29,284 nt of DNA from an uncultured Oscillospiraceae bacterium (GCA_910588455.1 CAJUPG010000019.1:1-29284); one strand, 5' to 3'. Positions 1 to 7,470 are shown, numbered from the stretch's first letter. Program-made: numbers and translations. Notes: generated by a model from the sequence alone, not told the origin.

Positions 1-44
1 GCCTTCACCTCTGCCGAACTGCTTTCGTCAATTCCTGAATTCGC

Positions 45-497
45 TCATTTATAGCTTAAATAAGTCTCCAACGCCCGGTCAATGGCCTGTTCCGGGTCGA
101 TGGTCTCCTCAATCCGCTCCCGGCCGACTTGGGCCAGCCAGAGCTTAAAAGGTTCTGCTTTGGGGGATGGAATGGATTGAATCAACCGGAGCAACTGTTC
201 TGTGGTGGCGACATCCGTCATACGGCGTTTGCCATCTGCTGCTGCCATTTTCAAACCGTTACAATTTGTAACGGTTTCATTTCCCTCATCGTTCAAGCGT
301 TTTTTCATAACGCGCCAGTAGGTTTGAGGATTAGAACTACCTGTCAGTACCCTGATTACATCGACAATGGAAAAATACCACTCTTCCTGCTCTGAATCCC
401 AAGCCGCACGAATGGGCTGATTCTCAAATAGCTGGATTTTGTCCTGCTCACTCAATATGTATCCCTCACAATCCCTGTTTTGTCCATTATACGTCAT
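45..497 (-). CDS. BRO-N / antirepressor-like protein
   Basis: A 150-residue protein with a BRO-N (phage antirepressor) type domain over about residues 20-115. The visible family pattern is an aromatic W-Y-F-S-I-V-D-V stretch, then Y-W-R-V-M-K-K-R-L, then a D-V-A-T-T-E-Q-L-L-R-L-I-Q-S-I-P-S-P-K-A core and a G-R-E-R-I-E-E end. Such domains bind DNA and are common on phages and conjugative elements. The ATG overlaps the parB stop as ATGA, so it is the third gene of the par operon and is probably translationally coupled. It is shorter than two-domain BRO proteins because a TGA follows the E-T-Y-L-S-Y-K end. Another reading frame continues a few charged codons toward the window edge, but I cannot tell whether that is a lost C-terminus. 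Function within the element is unknown. Confidence 0.75.
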   Translation of the reverse strand: MTYNGQNRDCEGYILSEQDKIQLFENQPIRAAWDSEQEEWYFSIVDVIRVLTGSSNPQTYWRVMKKRLNDEGNETVTNCNGLKMAAADGKRRMTDVATTEQLLRLIQSIPSPKAEPFKLWLAQVGRERIEETIDPEQAIDRALETYLSYK

Positions 498-1525
498 CTT
501 GCCCGCTCTCGCAAGAACTCCAGGAACAGCTTTTCAATTTCTTGGTCGTTGCTGAACTTATCCAGATAAGGGGCAAACCGCTTGCGGTCAAAGGATATTA
601 TTCTAGGCGGGGCTGCCAATCGTCTTTCTGCCGCATCCCGGGCCTCACGCCAGGCGGCAAAAACAGTTTGACGGTCAGCAGTGGGAGGTGGGCATTTGCG
701 TACAATGTGCTGCATGGCAGCCTTGTTAATCTGATAGCCCTCAATGGAGCAAATCTCAACAAATGCTTTTTGAGACTCGGCGTTGTAGTCCGCTACCAAG
801 TCGGCACAGGCCAGATTGAGCTGTTTGGGGGTGTTCTCCAGGATATTGGTCAGCTCCGGGATCAGCTGGGTTAATTTGACGGCCTTCCGTATCTCGTACT
901 CGGTGACACCAAAAAACTCAGCTACCAGCTTGCGGGCATTGTATCTTTGGCGGCCCTCAATGGCCTGTGCCGAAGCTTCGTCAAACTTTTGGCGAGAATC
1001 GCCAAAAGTTTCGGCAGCTTCAATGTACCACTGACCATGCCGGTTCTTGGCATCCAATAGAGCCTTATACGCAAAGCCACGTTCTATAATGGAGAGCCCT
1101 TGCCGCTGGATCAGATTGGTGGAGGTTGCAATTACAATGGCACGAGTGTCATCAACATCAACCACTTCGGCTGGAATTGTGCGCCATCCGGCCAGCGTAG
1201 CAGCAGCCACGCGATTGTGTCCACTCAAGACCTCATAATTCCCAGTACACGTTTTTCGGACAATGATTCTGACAAACAGCCCATCTTCCTGTAGCTGTTC
1301 CGCAAGGGCTTCCAACTTTGCTTGGGGATAAGGGCGGAAGCCAATTTTCGCAGTGTGGAATGCAACCAGCTTGTCCAACGGAAGTTCGCAGAGTTCAGCG
1401 GCTGCAACTGGCACCGTCTCCCGAAAAATCTGCTGGTAGGCTTCATCGCTGGTTTGCAGTTCAGACGCCTGTTGGGTGGCAGTCATACGCCGCTTCAGCA
1501 TATCATTCATATTTGGTCTAGGCAA
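494..1525 (-). CDS. parB: ParB/RepB/Spo0J-family partition protein
   Basis: 343 residues. The N-terminal ParB nuclease-like fold lies at about residues 45-140, with an S-G-H-N-R-V version of the usual GHRR box. A helix-turn-helix section follows (around residues 190-225, with E-F-F-G-V-T-E-Y-E-I-R-K). ParB binds parS-like sites and works with ParA to segregate or maintain plasmids and integrative elements. The start is TTG, chosen because AGGAGGTG sits 7 nt upstream and the start lies inside the last codons of parA (8-bp overlap). The stop overlaps the next gene as ATGA. The three-gene order parA-parB-BRO is typical of Firmicute integrative conjugative elements. I saw no obvious parS. Confidence 0.88.
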   Translation of the reverse strand: MPRPNMNDMLKRRMTATQQASELQTSDEAYQQIFRETVPVAAAELCELPLDKLVAFHTAKIGFRPYPQAKLEALAEQLQEDGLFVRIIVRKTCTGNYEVLSGHNRVAAATLAGWRTIPAEVVDVDDTRAIVIATSTNLIQRQGLSIIERGFAYKALLDAKNRHGQWYIEAAETFGDSRQKFDEASAQAIEGRQRYNARKLVAEFFGVTEYEIRKAVKLTQLIPELTNILENTPKQLNLACADLVADYNAESQKAFVEICSIEGYQINKAAMQHIVRKCPPPTADRQTVFAAWREARDAAERRLAAPPRIISFDRKRFAPYLDKFSNDQEIEKLFLEFLRERAR

Positions 1526-2348
1526 GCCGCAGCACCTCCTCCGCTAAACTGCGGTAGGATTCGGCGGCAGCGTTTTTCGGGGCGTAGTCAAAGATGCTCT
1601 GTCCGGCAGCGGGGCACTCTGCTACCTTAATGGAGTATTCGATGGGCCGCTCAAAGACACGAAATGCCTCACCGTAAATCTCTCCTACACTTTCTCGAAC
1701 ACTGCGGCATAGCTGGGGCCGGGACTGGTACATAGTCAGCAGAATGCCAGCAATCTGGAGCTTGGGATTGAATTTCTCCCTCACCGATTTGACCAACTCC
1801 AACACATCCGGGATGCCCTCGCTGGCCAGGAAATGGGCCTGGACCGGAATAATGCAGTAGTCCGATGCTGCCAAAGCATTGACGGTCAGCAGTTCATGCT
1901 TCAGCCCACAGTCAATGATGATATATTCATAACTGGAACACAGATGTTCCAGCAAACCAACCATAACCTTTTCACTAGGTCTCTCTGTGTCTCCCACAGC
2001 GTTGTACTGGGAAAGCTGCATCACCTGAAGCCGGGCGGCAGCGTCCGCCAGCCGGCGATTGGCGGGGATCAGGTCAATACCGGGTTTGGTGTGTATAATG
2101 CTCTTCTGAAAATGTAAAGCCAAGTCCTCCGGGTAGTCAATGGCGGCCAGCAAGAGATTGGCCAAGGTACGGGACTGCTCGGCGGGAGTGTAGCCTAGAC
2201 CGGCGGTCAGGTTGCCTTGGGGGTCGTTGTCGATCAAAAGGATTTTCCTCCCCTGAACATTCAGCGCAGCTCCGAGATTCAACACAGAGGTTGTCTTGCC
2301 CACGCCACCTTTTTGATTTGTGATAGAGATAATCATACATTCATTCAT
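1518..2348 (-). CDS. parA: ParA-family partition ATPase
   Basis: 276 residues; a deviant Walker-A ATPase of the ParA/Soj group. The P-loop K-G-G-V-G-K-T-T is at about residues 13-20 with both signature lysines, followed by the D-N-D-P-Q-G-N-L-T switch region. The Walker B region reads I-I-I-D-C-G-L-K-H-E, where most ParA proteins have D-x-P-P-S, so the two prolines after the aspartate are replaced. The family forms ATP-dependent dimers on nucleoid DNA and moves ParB-bound DNA. The ATG is supported by AAGGAG 6 nt upstream. It is the first gene of the par operon and lies about 270 bp from the inferred attachment site, with its promoter presumably in that gap. Confidence 0.92.
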   Translation of the reverse strand: MNECMIISITNQKGGVGKTTSVLNLGAALNVQGRKILLIDNDPQGNLTAGLGYTPAEQSRTLANLLLAAIDYPEDLALHFQKSIIHTKPGIDLIPANRRLADAAARLQVMQLSQYNAVGDTERPSEKVMVGLLEHLCSSYEYIIIDCGLKHELLTVNALAASDYCIIPVQAHFLASEGIPDVLELVKSVREKFNPKLQIAGILLTMYQSRPQLCRSVRESVGEIYGEAFRVFERPIEYSIKVAECPAAGQSIFDYAPKNAAAESYRSLAEEVLRLA

Positions 2349-2417
2349 AACGGTTCTCCTTGAATTGATAGATAAAAGGGTGGGCCTATTCAGATGGCAG
2401 CTACCGCCCTGTGCTGT

Positions 2418-2439
2418 TAAATGTCCCGTAAATGTCCCG
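2418..2439. repeat. Tandem 11-bp direct repeat near element end
   Basis: TAAATGTCCCG occurs twice head to tail with no spacer, that is, one helical turn apart. Inference: an arm-type site for the element's recombinase, or an operator or iteron for the par genes about 70 bp away. The sequence shows only the repeat; the role is open. Confidence 0.6.
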
Positions 2440-2617
2440 CAAACTTCCGAAAAATCGGATTTTACTTGGCGGGCTTATGATGCTTGATATATCGGCCTTT
2501 TCTGAGACTTGAACTCTGAATCGACTGTGGCACAAGGATTACAAGAGATTTTAGGGTGGACTTCGCAGCATCAAATATCACAGTAAAATACTCAGTAACA
2601 TACGTTGCAACTCCTTC

Positions 2618-2641
2618 GAGTTCTGTTGTCTCCACCAGAAA
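2618..2641 (+). other. Probable attR: 3' end of tmRNA (ssrA)
   Basis: The stretch TTCGAGTTCTGTTGTCTCC followed by ACCA has a T-loop (TTCGAGT), the 3' half of a T-stem, an acceptor strand TGTCTCC and ACCA. GTCTCCACCA is characteristic of tmRNA 3' ends. The bases just upstream (ACTCC) do not pair with the T-stem half, and no tmRNA body precedes it (parA lies within 350 bp). So only the gene's 3' end is present. This fits an element integrated into the 3' end of ssrA, with the rebuilt gene lying beyond the left edge of the window. Confidence 0.6.
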
Positions 2642-2677
2642 AAGTCCTGAAATCATTTGATTTCAGGACTTTTTCTT
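2641..2677 (+). terminator. Rho-independent terminator after tmRNA-like 3' end
   Basis: A perfect inverted repeat: AAAAAGTCCTGAAATC pairs with GATTTCAGGACTTTTT across a loop of about 4 nt, ending in a T-run. It starts one base after the CCA, as expected for the native terminator of ssrA, and so marks host chromosome just right of the junction. Confidence 0.85.
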
Positions 2678-2766
2678 TTGCTTGGATTGCTTGGAATTAA
2701 AAAGCTGCTTCCGTAAAACCGGGAGGCGAGATTGCTTTTGAGTGCCATTGCTGCTTTCCTGCAGCT

Positions 2767-3744
2767 TTATTTCATATTTTTCTGGAAAAAGTCAACCAGC
2801 TTGTCAAAGGGAATCGCGTCCTTTCCGCCGCCGTCATAGAGATCGGTGTGGACGGCGTCGGGAATCAGGAGCAGTTCCTTGTTGTCCCCGGTCAGCTTGG
2901 CAAAGGCATCCTTCCCGAAGTAGCAGGAGTGGGCCTTCTCGCCGTGGAGTACCATGACGGCGCTGCGGATTTCCCCTGCATAAGCCAAGATGGGCTGGTT
3001 GAGGAAAGACATACAGCCGATCACATTCCAGCCGCTGTTGGAGTTGAGGGAACGGGGATGGTAGCCCCGCTGGGTCTTGTAGTAGTCGTGGTAGTCCTTG
3101 ACGAAGAAGGGGGCGTCCTCCGGGAGCGGGTCCACCACGCCGCCGCCCAGGGCGTACTCGCCGCTCTTGTAATCCGTGAGCCGCTGGGCGTTCAGGGCCA
3201 CACGCTTGGCATGGCGGGCCTCCTCGCTGTCCTCGGCGTCAAAATAGCCATTGGCGTTCCCCCGGCTCATGTCGTACATGGTGGAGGCTGCGGTGGCCTT
3301 GATGCGGGTGTCCAGAGCGGCCGCATTCAGCGCCAGACCGCCCCAGCCGCAGATGCCGATAATGCCGATCTTCTCCGGGTCCACATCCTCCCGCAGGGAG
3401 AGATAGTCCACCGCCGCCTGGAAGTCCTCGGTGTTGATGTCCGGGGAGGCCATATACCGGGGGGCTCCGCCGCTCTCGCCGGTGAAGGACGGGTCAAAGG
3501 CCATGGTGAGGAAGCCACGCTCCGCCATGGTCTGGGCGTACAGGCCGGCGGACTGCTCCTTCACCGCGCCGAAGGGGCCGCACACAGCAATGGCGGGCAG
3601 CTTCCCGGCAGCATCCTTGGGGACGTAGAGGTCGGCGGCCAGGGTGATGCCGTAGCGGTTGTGGAAGGTCACCTTGCTGTGATTTACGCGCTCGCTCCTG
3701 GGAAAGGTCTTATCCCACTCCTGGGTCAAAGTCAATTTGTCCAT
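2767..3744 (-). CDS. Alpha/beta hydrolase (YbaC/DLH-like)
   Basis: 325 residues, alpha/beta hydrolase fold of the group that includes acetyl-xylan-esterase-like and dienelactone-hydrolase-like proteins. Visible landmarks are the oxyanion region A-V-C-G-P-F-G-A-V-K-E-Q-S-A (about residues 52-65), the nucleophile elbow I-G-I-C-G-W-G-G (about 127-134), a V-M-V-L-H-G-E-K-A-H strand, and a C-terminal I-P-D-A-V-H-T-D-L-Y-D holding the likely catalytic His. The elbow has no serine: Cys or Trp sits where Sm-x-Nu-x-Sm expects one. I recall this C-G-W-G-G form in other clostridial members, so it may be a subfamily trait. The start was set at M-D-K-L-T-L because AGGAGG lies 7-8 nt upstream; a longer frame to 3819 overlaps the upstream gene. 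It is second in a two-gene unit. The substrate is unknown. Confidence 0.82.
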   Translation of the reverse strand: MDKLTLTQEWDKTFPRSERVNHSKVTFHNRYGITLAADLYVPKDAAGKLPAIAVCGPFGAVKEQSAGLYAQTMAERGFLTMAFDPSFTGESGGAPRYMASPDINTEDFQAAVDYLSLREDVDPEKIGIIGICGWGGLALNAAALDTRIKATAASTMYDMSRGNANGYFDAEDSEEARHAKRVALNAQRLTDYKSGEYALGGGVVDPLPEDAPFFVKDYHDYYKTQRGYHPRSLNSNSGWNVIGCMSFLNQPILAYAGEIRSAVMVLHGEKAHSCYFGKDAFAKLTGDNKELLLIPDAVHTDLYDGGGKDAIPFDKLVDFFQKNMK

Positions 3745-3763
3745 GTTAAATTCCTCCTGAATA

Positions 3764-4003
3764 TTATTTGAATTTGTTTTGTTTTTCCAGCGTGTAGACG
3801 AGATAGTCCAGGCAGTCAATCCGCTTTTCGCTCTGGTGCAGAGTGTCCAGCAGCGTCCGCCTGTGCTGGGAAAGGACGCGCATCAGTTTAGCAGTTTTCT
3901 TTTCCCGCGCCAGAGCCATGCAGGTCTGAACGGCGTCCGCACCGCACCCTGCGTCAATTAAGTTCTGACGGAGCATACCTTGCGTGTCCGACGCGTTCGG
4001 CAT
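3764..4003 (-). CDS. Small conserved hypothetical protein
   Basis: 79 residues, mostly helical and charged, with an N-terminal D-A-G-C-G-A-D-A-V-Q segment, a K-K-T-A-K-L-M-R-V-L-S-Q-H-R-R middle and a C-terminal D-C-L-D-Y-L-V-Y-T-L-E-K-Q end. It resembles small clostridial proteins that I have seen beside hydrolase or redox genes, but I know no function. The start at M-P-N-A-S-D is set by AAGGAGGTG 5 nt upstream; the frame could extend to 4054, but that has no ribosome binding site and would overlap the promoter. It lies 19 bp upstream of the hydrolase gene and is probably co-transcribed with it. Confidence 0.7.
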   Translation of the reverse strand: MPNASDTQGMLRQNLIDAGCGADAVQTCMALAREKKTAKLMRVLSQHRRTLLDTLHQSEKRIDCLDYLVYTLEKQNKFK

Positions 4004-4025
4004 ATCCCCACCTCCTTGCGCTTTC

Positions 4026-4054
4026 AGCATAAGGCATAGAATTGCAAAAGGCAA
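4026..4054 (-). promoter_or_regulatory. Promoter of the hydrolase operon
   Basis: Leftward -35 TTGCCT (4049-4054), 17-bp spacer, -10 TATGCT (4026-4031). The predicted start site is about 15 nt before the small gene's ATG. It lies immediately downstream of the LysR-type box and shares its flanking sequence with the GH3 promoter. Confidence 0.55.
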
Positions 4055-4097
4055 ATACTTGATTTCTATATCATGTTATTCCAATTTGGCATAACAT
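4051..4097 (-). promoter_or_regulatory. LysR-type operator, copy 1
   Basis: A 25-bp near-perfect dyad at 4073-4097 (ATGTTAT...ATAACAT arms enclosing CCAA-N-TTGG) is followed, reading left, by CATGATATAGAAA-T-CAAGTAT-T-TGC. The same arrangement and flank recur at 4836-4882 before GH3. The spacing fits the T-N11-A boxes bound by LysR proteins, and the adjacent LysR gene is the obvious binder. The role is inferred. Confidence 0.65.
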
Positions 4098-4108
4098 AGC
4101 AGCGCGCA

Positions 4109-4148
4109 AAGGACCGCCTCCAGAGCTGATGCTCCGGAGGCGGTCCTT
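4109..4148 (-). terminator. Hairpin at the lysR 3' end
   Basis: AAGGACCGCCTCC and GGAGGCGGTCCTT form a perfect 13-bp stem around a 14-nt loop. The stem begins at the stop codon of the LysR gene and separates it from the hydrolase operon. The T-tail is short, so termination strength is uncertain. Confidence 0.65.
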
Positions 4149-4804
4149 CATTCTGATGCAGCGGCAGTGTAGTGGGTCTTCAATTCTTCCAGAAACAGCC
4201 CCGCCGCCGGAGCAAAAACCTGATACTTTTTCCAGATCAGGTACAGCTTTGTCTCCAGTCTGGGAGTCAGCGGACGGAAGCACAGCTCGCTCTCCTGGCT
4301 GGTATCTGCCAAGCGGTCGAAGGTCAGCACACAGCCCAGCCCCTCCCGTGCCATTACGCTGCCGTTGTAGGTCAGGTTGATGGTCACGGTTACATTCAGC
4401 CGCTCTGCCAGGTCGTTGGTGTCCCCGCTGTATAGGTGGAACCGGATGCCGGGGCACCGCTCCTGCACCGCCTTGATCCGCCGGGCCAGGTGCTTGATGT
4501 TCTCCGACTCGGCGTAGCCGATATGGATATCTCCGCCGGTGACCTGCCCCAAGGCCTTGAACTCCGCCGACGTTTTATCCACCATAGCCAAAATATCCTC
4601 CGCTCGCTTGCGCAGCAGCATTCCCTCCTCGGTCAGCCGGACGCTGAAGCTGCTGCGGACAAAGAGCTTTTTCCCCAGCTCCGCCTCCAGATCCTTCAGC
4701 TGTTTGGACAACGTAGGCTGGGAAATATGCAGCCGCTGGGCCGCATGGGTGACGCTGCCCTCCCGTGCCACCTCCAAAAAGTAGCGCAGAACCCGAATTT
4801 CCAT
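4148..4804 (-). pseudogene. LysR-family regulator with internal deletion
   Basis: 218 residues, where LysR proteins usually have about 290-300. The N-terminal helix-turn-helix is intact (residues 1-60: F-L-E-V-A-R-E-G-S-V-T-H-A-A-Q-R-L-H-I-S-Q-P-T-L-S-K-Q), as is the linker and the first effector strand, G-D-I-H-I-G-Y-A-E-S (91-100). At residues 136/137 (D-L-A-E-R-L then N-V-T-V-T-I-N-L) the reading passes straight from the early first effector subdomain to a segment normally near residue 215 (T-Y-N-G-S-V-M-A-R-E-G-L-G). About 75-80 residues are therefore missing in frame. DNA binding could survive; co-inducer sensing probably does not. The start has GGGAGGTG 5 nt upstream. A box that it may bind overlaps its own promoter. 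It could be a pseudogene or a constitutive variant. Confidence 0.75.
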
Positions 4805-4822
4805 CAAAACACCTCCCAAAAC

Positions 4823-4828
4823 AGTATA
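4823..4828 (-). promoter_or_regulatory. -10 element of the lysR promoter
   Basis: TATACT reading left, about 20 nt before the lysR ATG. The -35 region falls inside the 4836-4860 dyad, so a regulator bound there would cover it, which is consistent with autorepression typical of LysR proteins. The -35 itself is weak. Confidence 0.5.
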
Positions 4829-4835
4829 ACAGAAG

Positions 4836-4882
4836 ATGATATTCTTTACAGGAATATCATGATATAGAAAACAAGTATCTGC
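4836..4882 (+). promoter_or_regulatory. LysR-type operator, copy 2
   Basis: A perfect dyad: ATGATATTC, 7 nt, GAATATCAT (4836-4860). It is followed by GATATAGAAA-A-CAAGTAT-C-TGC. Aligned with copy 1 (4051-4097, opposite strand), only a few positions differ over the last 32 bp. It lies between the divergent lysR and GH3 genes. Confidence 0.7.
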
Positions 4883-4907
4883 TTTTAGCTGGAATCCGGT
4901 ATATTCT
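4879..4907 (+). promoter_or_regulatory. Promoter of the GH3 gene
   Basis: -35 CTGCTT (4879-4884), 17-bp spacer, -10 TATTCT (4902-4907). The weak -35 immediately follows the LysR box, the geometry expected of an activated promoter. The same spacing relative to the box is seen at the hydrolase promoter. Confidence 0.5.
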
Positions 4908-4970
4908 GTCCACAGAAAGAAAGGCTGCAGACTTTCTTGCAAAACAAAACAATGCAAAGGGGATCAAGAA

Positions 4971-7316
4971 ATGTTACAGCTTCTCATAAGCTTGCTTACC
5001 CCGATTTTTGAGGGGATGGGCGTCTCTCCCACCGATTTGGCTGCCTATGTGCACAACCTCAGCGGCTATATTTACGCAATTCTGGGCACTCTGGTGGTGG
5101 CTATCGTGGTCATCATCGCCGCACAGAGCAGGGGCCCGAAGGGAAAGCGCCATCTGATCAGCTGGGGCGCGGGGCTGGCCTGGGTGCTGACCGTCACCAT
5201 CCTGGCCAACGTGATCTGCTTTGGCCCCATGTACAACAATCTGGCTCCCATCCTGAACTATGACGGGGCCGTCTCTGCTGAGTCTGCCGCCGCTTCTGAG
5301 GCGGTCATTGAAAAGGTGAGCGACGAGGGCATCGTGCTGGCGGAGAACAACGGGGTGCTCCCTCTGTCCGGCACAGACAGGATCAACGTATTCGGCTGGG
5401 CGGCTACCAACCCCATCTACGGCGGCACAGGCTCCGGCTCCTCCAGCAACGAGGGCAACATCGACGTGCTTACCTCCCTGAAAAACGCTGGCTTTGAGGT
5501 AAACCAGGAGATCATTGATATGTATACGGCGTACAGTCCTACCCGTACCCTGGCCGGTGTAGGCGTAGGCTTCACCGACTGGACCCTGCCCGAGCCTCCT
5601 GTGGACTACTACACCACGGAGCTGATGGACAATGCCAAAGCGTTCTCCAACACCGCGCTTATCGTTCTGGCCCGCTCCGGCGGTGAGGGCCAGGACCTGC
5701 CTGCCGAGATGGGCCCGGTGATCGACGGAACCATCGACAATATGTGCCAGACTGAGGCCAACGGCAATGCGGGCTATAACTACTACGCCGCTGCCTTTAC
5801 CAACAACAGCGAGAGCTATGATGATTTTGCTCCTGAGGAAAGCTACCTCCAGCTGTCCCAGAGCGAACGGGACATGGTTGACCTGGTAGCAGCCAATTTC
5901 GATAAAGTAGTCGTGGTGGTCAACGCCAACAACGTCATGGAACTGGGCTTCGTCAACGGCTATGACTCCATCGGGGCCGTCCTGCTGGCTCCCGGCACCG
6001 GGCGCACCGCCATGAACGGCCTGGGCAAGATCCTGAAAGGTACCGTGAATCCTTCCGGACGTACTGTGGAGACCTATGTCTACGACCAGAAGGCCACCCC
6101 CGCCTACAACAACTACGGCAACTTTATCTATGACAATGTGGATGACCTGCTGGAGCAGTACACCGCCTTCGACCCCGGCTTCCAGGGGGCGCTGTCCTTC
6201 GTCAACTATGTGGAGGGCATCTATGTGGGCTACCGCTTCTATGAGACGGCCTGCGCCGAGGCCCAGGCGGGCCATATGACCTTCGACTACGACAGCGTGG
6301 TGCAGTACCCCTTCGGTCACGGCCTGAGCTGCACCACTTTTACCCAGGAGATCCGGAACTTCACCGACAGCGGCGACAATGTGACCTTTGACGTTGTGGT
6401 CACTAACACCGGCAGCGTGGCCGGTAAAGAGGTGGTGGAGGTCTACTTCACCCCGCCCTACAACAACGGAGGGATTGAAAAAGCGGCCGTCAACCTGGTG
6501 AACTTTGCCAAGACCGACGTCCTGGCCCCTGGCGCCTCCCAGACCATCCCCTTTACCATCCCCAAGGAGGACATGGCCTCCTATGACTCCTCCGCAATCA
6601 AAACCGCCAACGGCGGCTACATTCGCCCACTACAATCCCGCCGACCACGACGTGGCCGGGGATGTGATGCCCGCCACAGGGGCCAAAAACGGCCTGAAGC
6701 TGGCGGACATGATGGGCAAGCCCTATGACGACCCCGACTGGGAGCTGCTGCTGGATCAGCTCACCCCCGAGGAGATGTCTCAGCTGGTACAGATCGGCGG
6801 CTTCTCCACTGTGGCTTTGGACAGTGTGGGCAAAAAGGCCACCATGGACTCCGACGGCACCGGCGGTCTGAACGACTGGTATGCCGGCGTGTACGGCACC
6901 CCCTATCCCACCGAGGTGCTTATCGCCCAGACCTGGAACAAGGATCTGGCCTATGAGGTGGGCGGGTCCATCGGCCAGGAGTACGCCGACTGCCACATCT
7001 ACGGCTGGTATGGCCCGGCCATGAACACCCACCGCACCGCCTTCAATGGCCGCAACTTTGAATACTACTCCGAGGACGGTGTGCTGGCCGGTTACATCGC
7101 CTCCGCCGAGATCAACGCCGCCGGGGAAAAGGGCGTATACGCCTACATCAAGCACTTCGTGGCCAACGACCAGGAGATCAACCGCTGCACCGCCCAGCAG
7201 ATCTACCTGACCGAGCAGACCCTGCGGGAAATCTACATGAAGCCCTTTGAAATCTGCGTGAAGAACTATGACTATGACACTTTCTCCGCTATCGCAGGAA
7301 AAATCAGCAGGCATAA
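4971..7316 (+). pseudogene. Membrane-anchored, domain-permuted GH3 glycosidase, broken
   Basis: The reading starts at ATG 4971 (AAAGGGGAT upstream). Two membrane segments lie at residues about 32-52 and 64-88, then a GH3 C-type domain (residues about 105-400; V-L-A-E-N-N-G-V-L-P-L, G-G-T-G-S-G-S-S) and a fibronectin-III-like domain (about 460-535). This is the permuted order, with the C-domain before the catalytic N-domain. Around 6618 the frame changes by one, and roughly 90 residues expected between G-G-Y-I and A-H-Y-N-P-A-D-H-D appear lost. The catalytic domain then continues in the new frame to about 7270 (L-L-D-Q-L-T-P-E-E-M, P-A-M-N-T-H-R, K-H-F-V-A-N-D-Q-E). It breaks before the T-D-Y region that carries the nucleophile Asp. 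A basic tail L-R-Y-R-R-K-N-Q-Q-A-stop (7284-7316) is back in the first frame. Probably a beta-glucosidase-type enzyme, now inactive. Confidence 0.82.
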
Positions 7317-7338
7317 TTTCTTCCTCCCCTTTTCAGTA

Positions 7339-7371
7339 CAATCGCCGGGTCCTTCCAGGGCCCGGCGATTG
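7339..7371 (+). terminator. Hairpin after the GH3 relic
   Basis: CAATCGCCGGG and CCCGGCGATTG form a perfect 11-bp stem with an 11-nt loop, just after the inferred original GH3 stop. There is no clear T-tract, so it may be a weak or Rho-assisted terminator. Confidence 0.5.
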
Positions 7372-7470
7372 TCAAACAGGGAAATGGTCTAATGAAGGGG
7401 CGAACGATTTTGAAACATCTAATCTATATTTCAAAAATGACATAGGAAGAACATTTCCGGCTGAATCGAG

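Larger units (their letters stand above)
2349..2766. other. 418-bp gap holding the element's right end
   Basis: I see no convincing gene here. It contains the parA ribosome binding site (2355-2360 region), a tandem 11-bp repeat (2418-2439), a small hairpin (TCCGA-AAAA-TCGGA, 2446-2459), the tmRNA-like 3' end (about 2618-2641) and its terminator (2641-2677). A 64-codon leftward open frame at 2462-2656 crosses the attachment site and terminator and is not credible as a gene. From 2680 to 2766 nothing is recognisable. Confidence 0.7.

Noticed and set aside
1..44. Continuation of the BRO-N protein by frameshift
   Set aside because: A charged stretch can be read in another frame after the TGA, but only about 13 codons precede a second stop, which is too little to judge.
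2290..2641. Complete tmRNA gene
   Set aside because: parA and its leader occupy the space; no 5' acceptor strand or tag-peptide region is present.
2462..2656. 64-codon leftward frame across the attachment site
   Set aside because: It starts inside the terminator stem, spans the tmRNA-like end and has no ribosome binding site.
2848..3771. Long rightward open frame opposite the hydrolase
   Set aside because: It is antisense to a recognisable hydrolase, has no ribosome binding site, and its glycine/valine-rich translation is typical of a GC-rich shadow.
4974..6320. 448-codon leftward frame opposite the GH3 gene
   Set aside because: The + strand clearly encodes GH3 domains; this frame is rich in His, Gly and Val with no family match and no ribosome binding site.
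6600..6640. Programmed frameshift in the GH3 gene
   Set aside because: There is no slippery heptamer or pseudoknot, conserved sequence is missing at the junction, and the nucleophile region is also lost further on.
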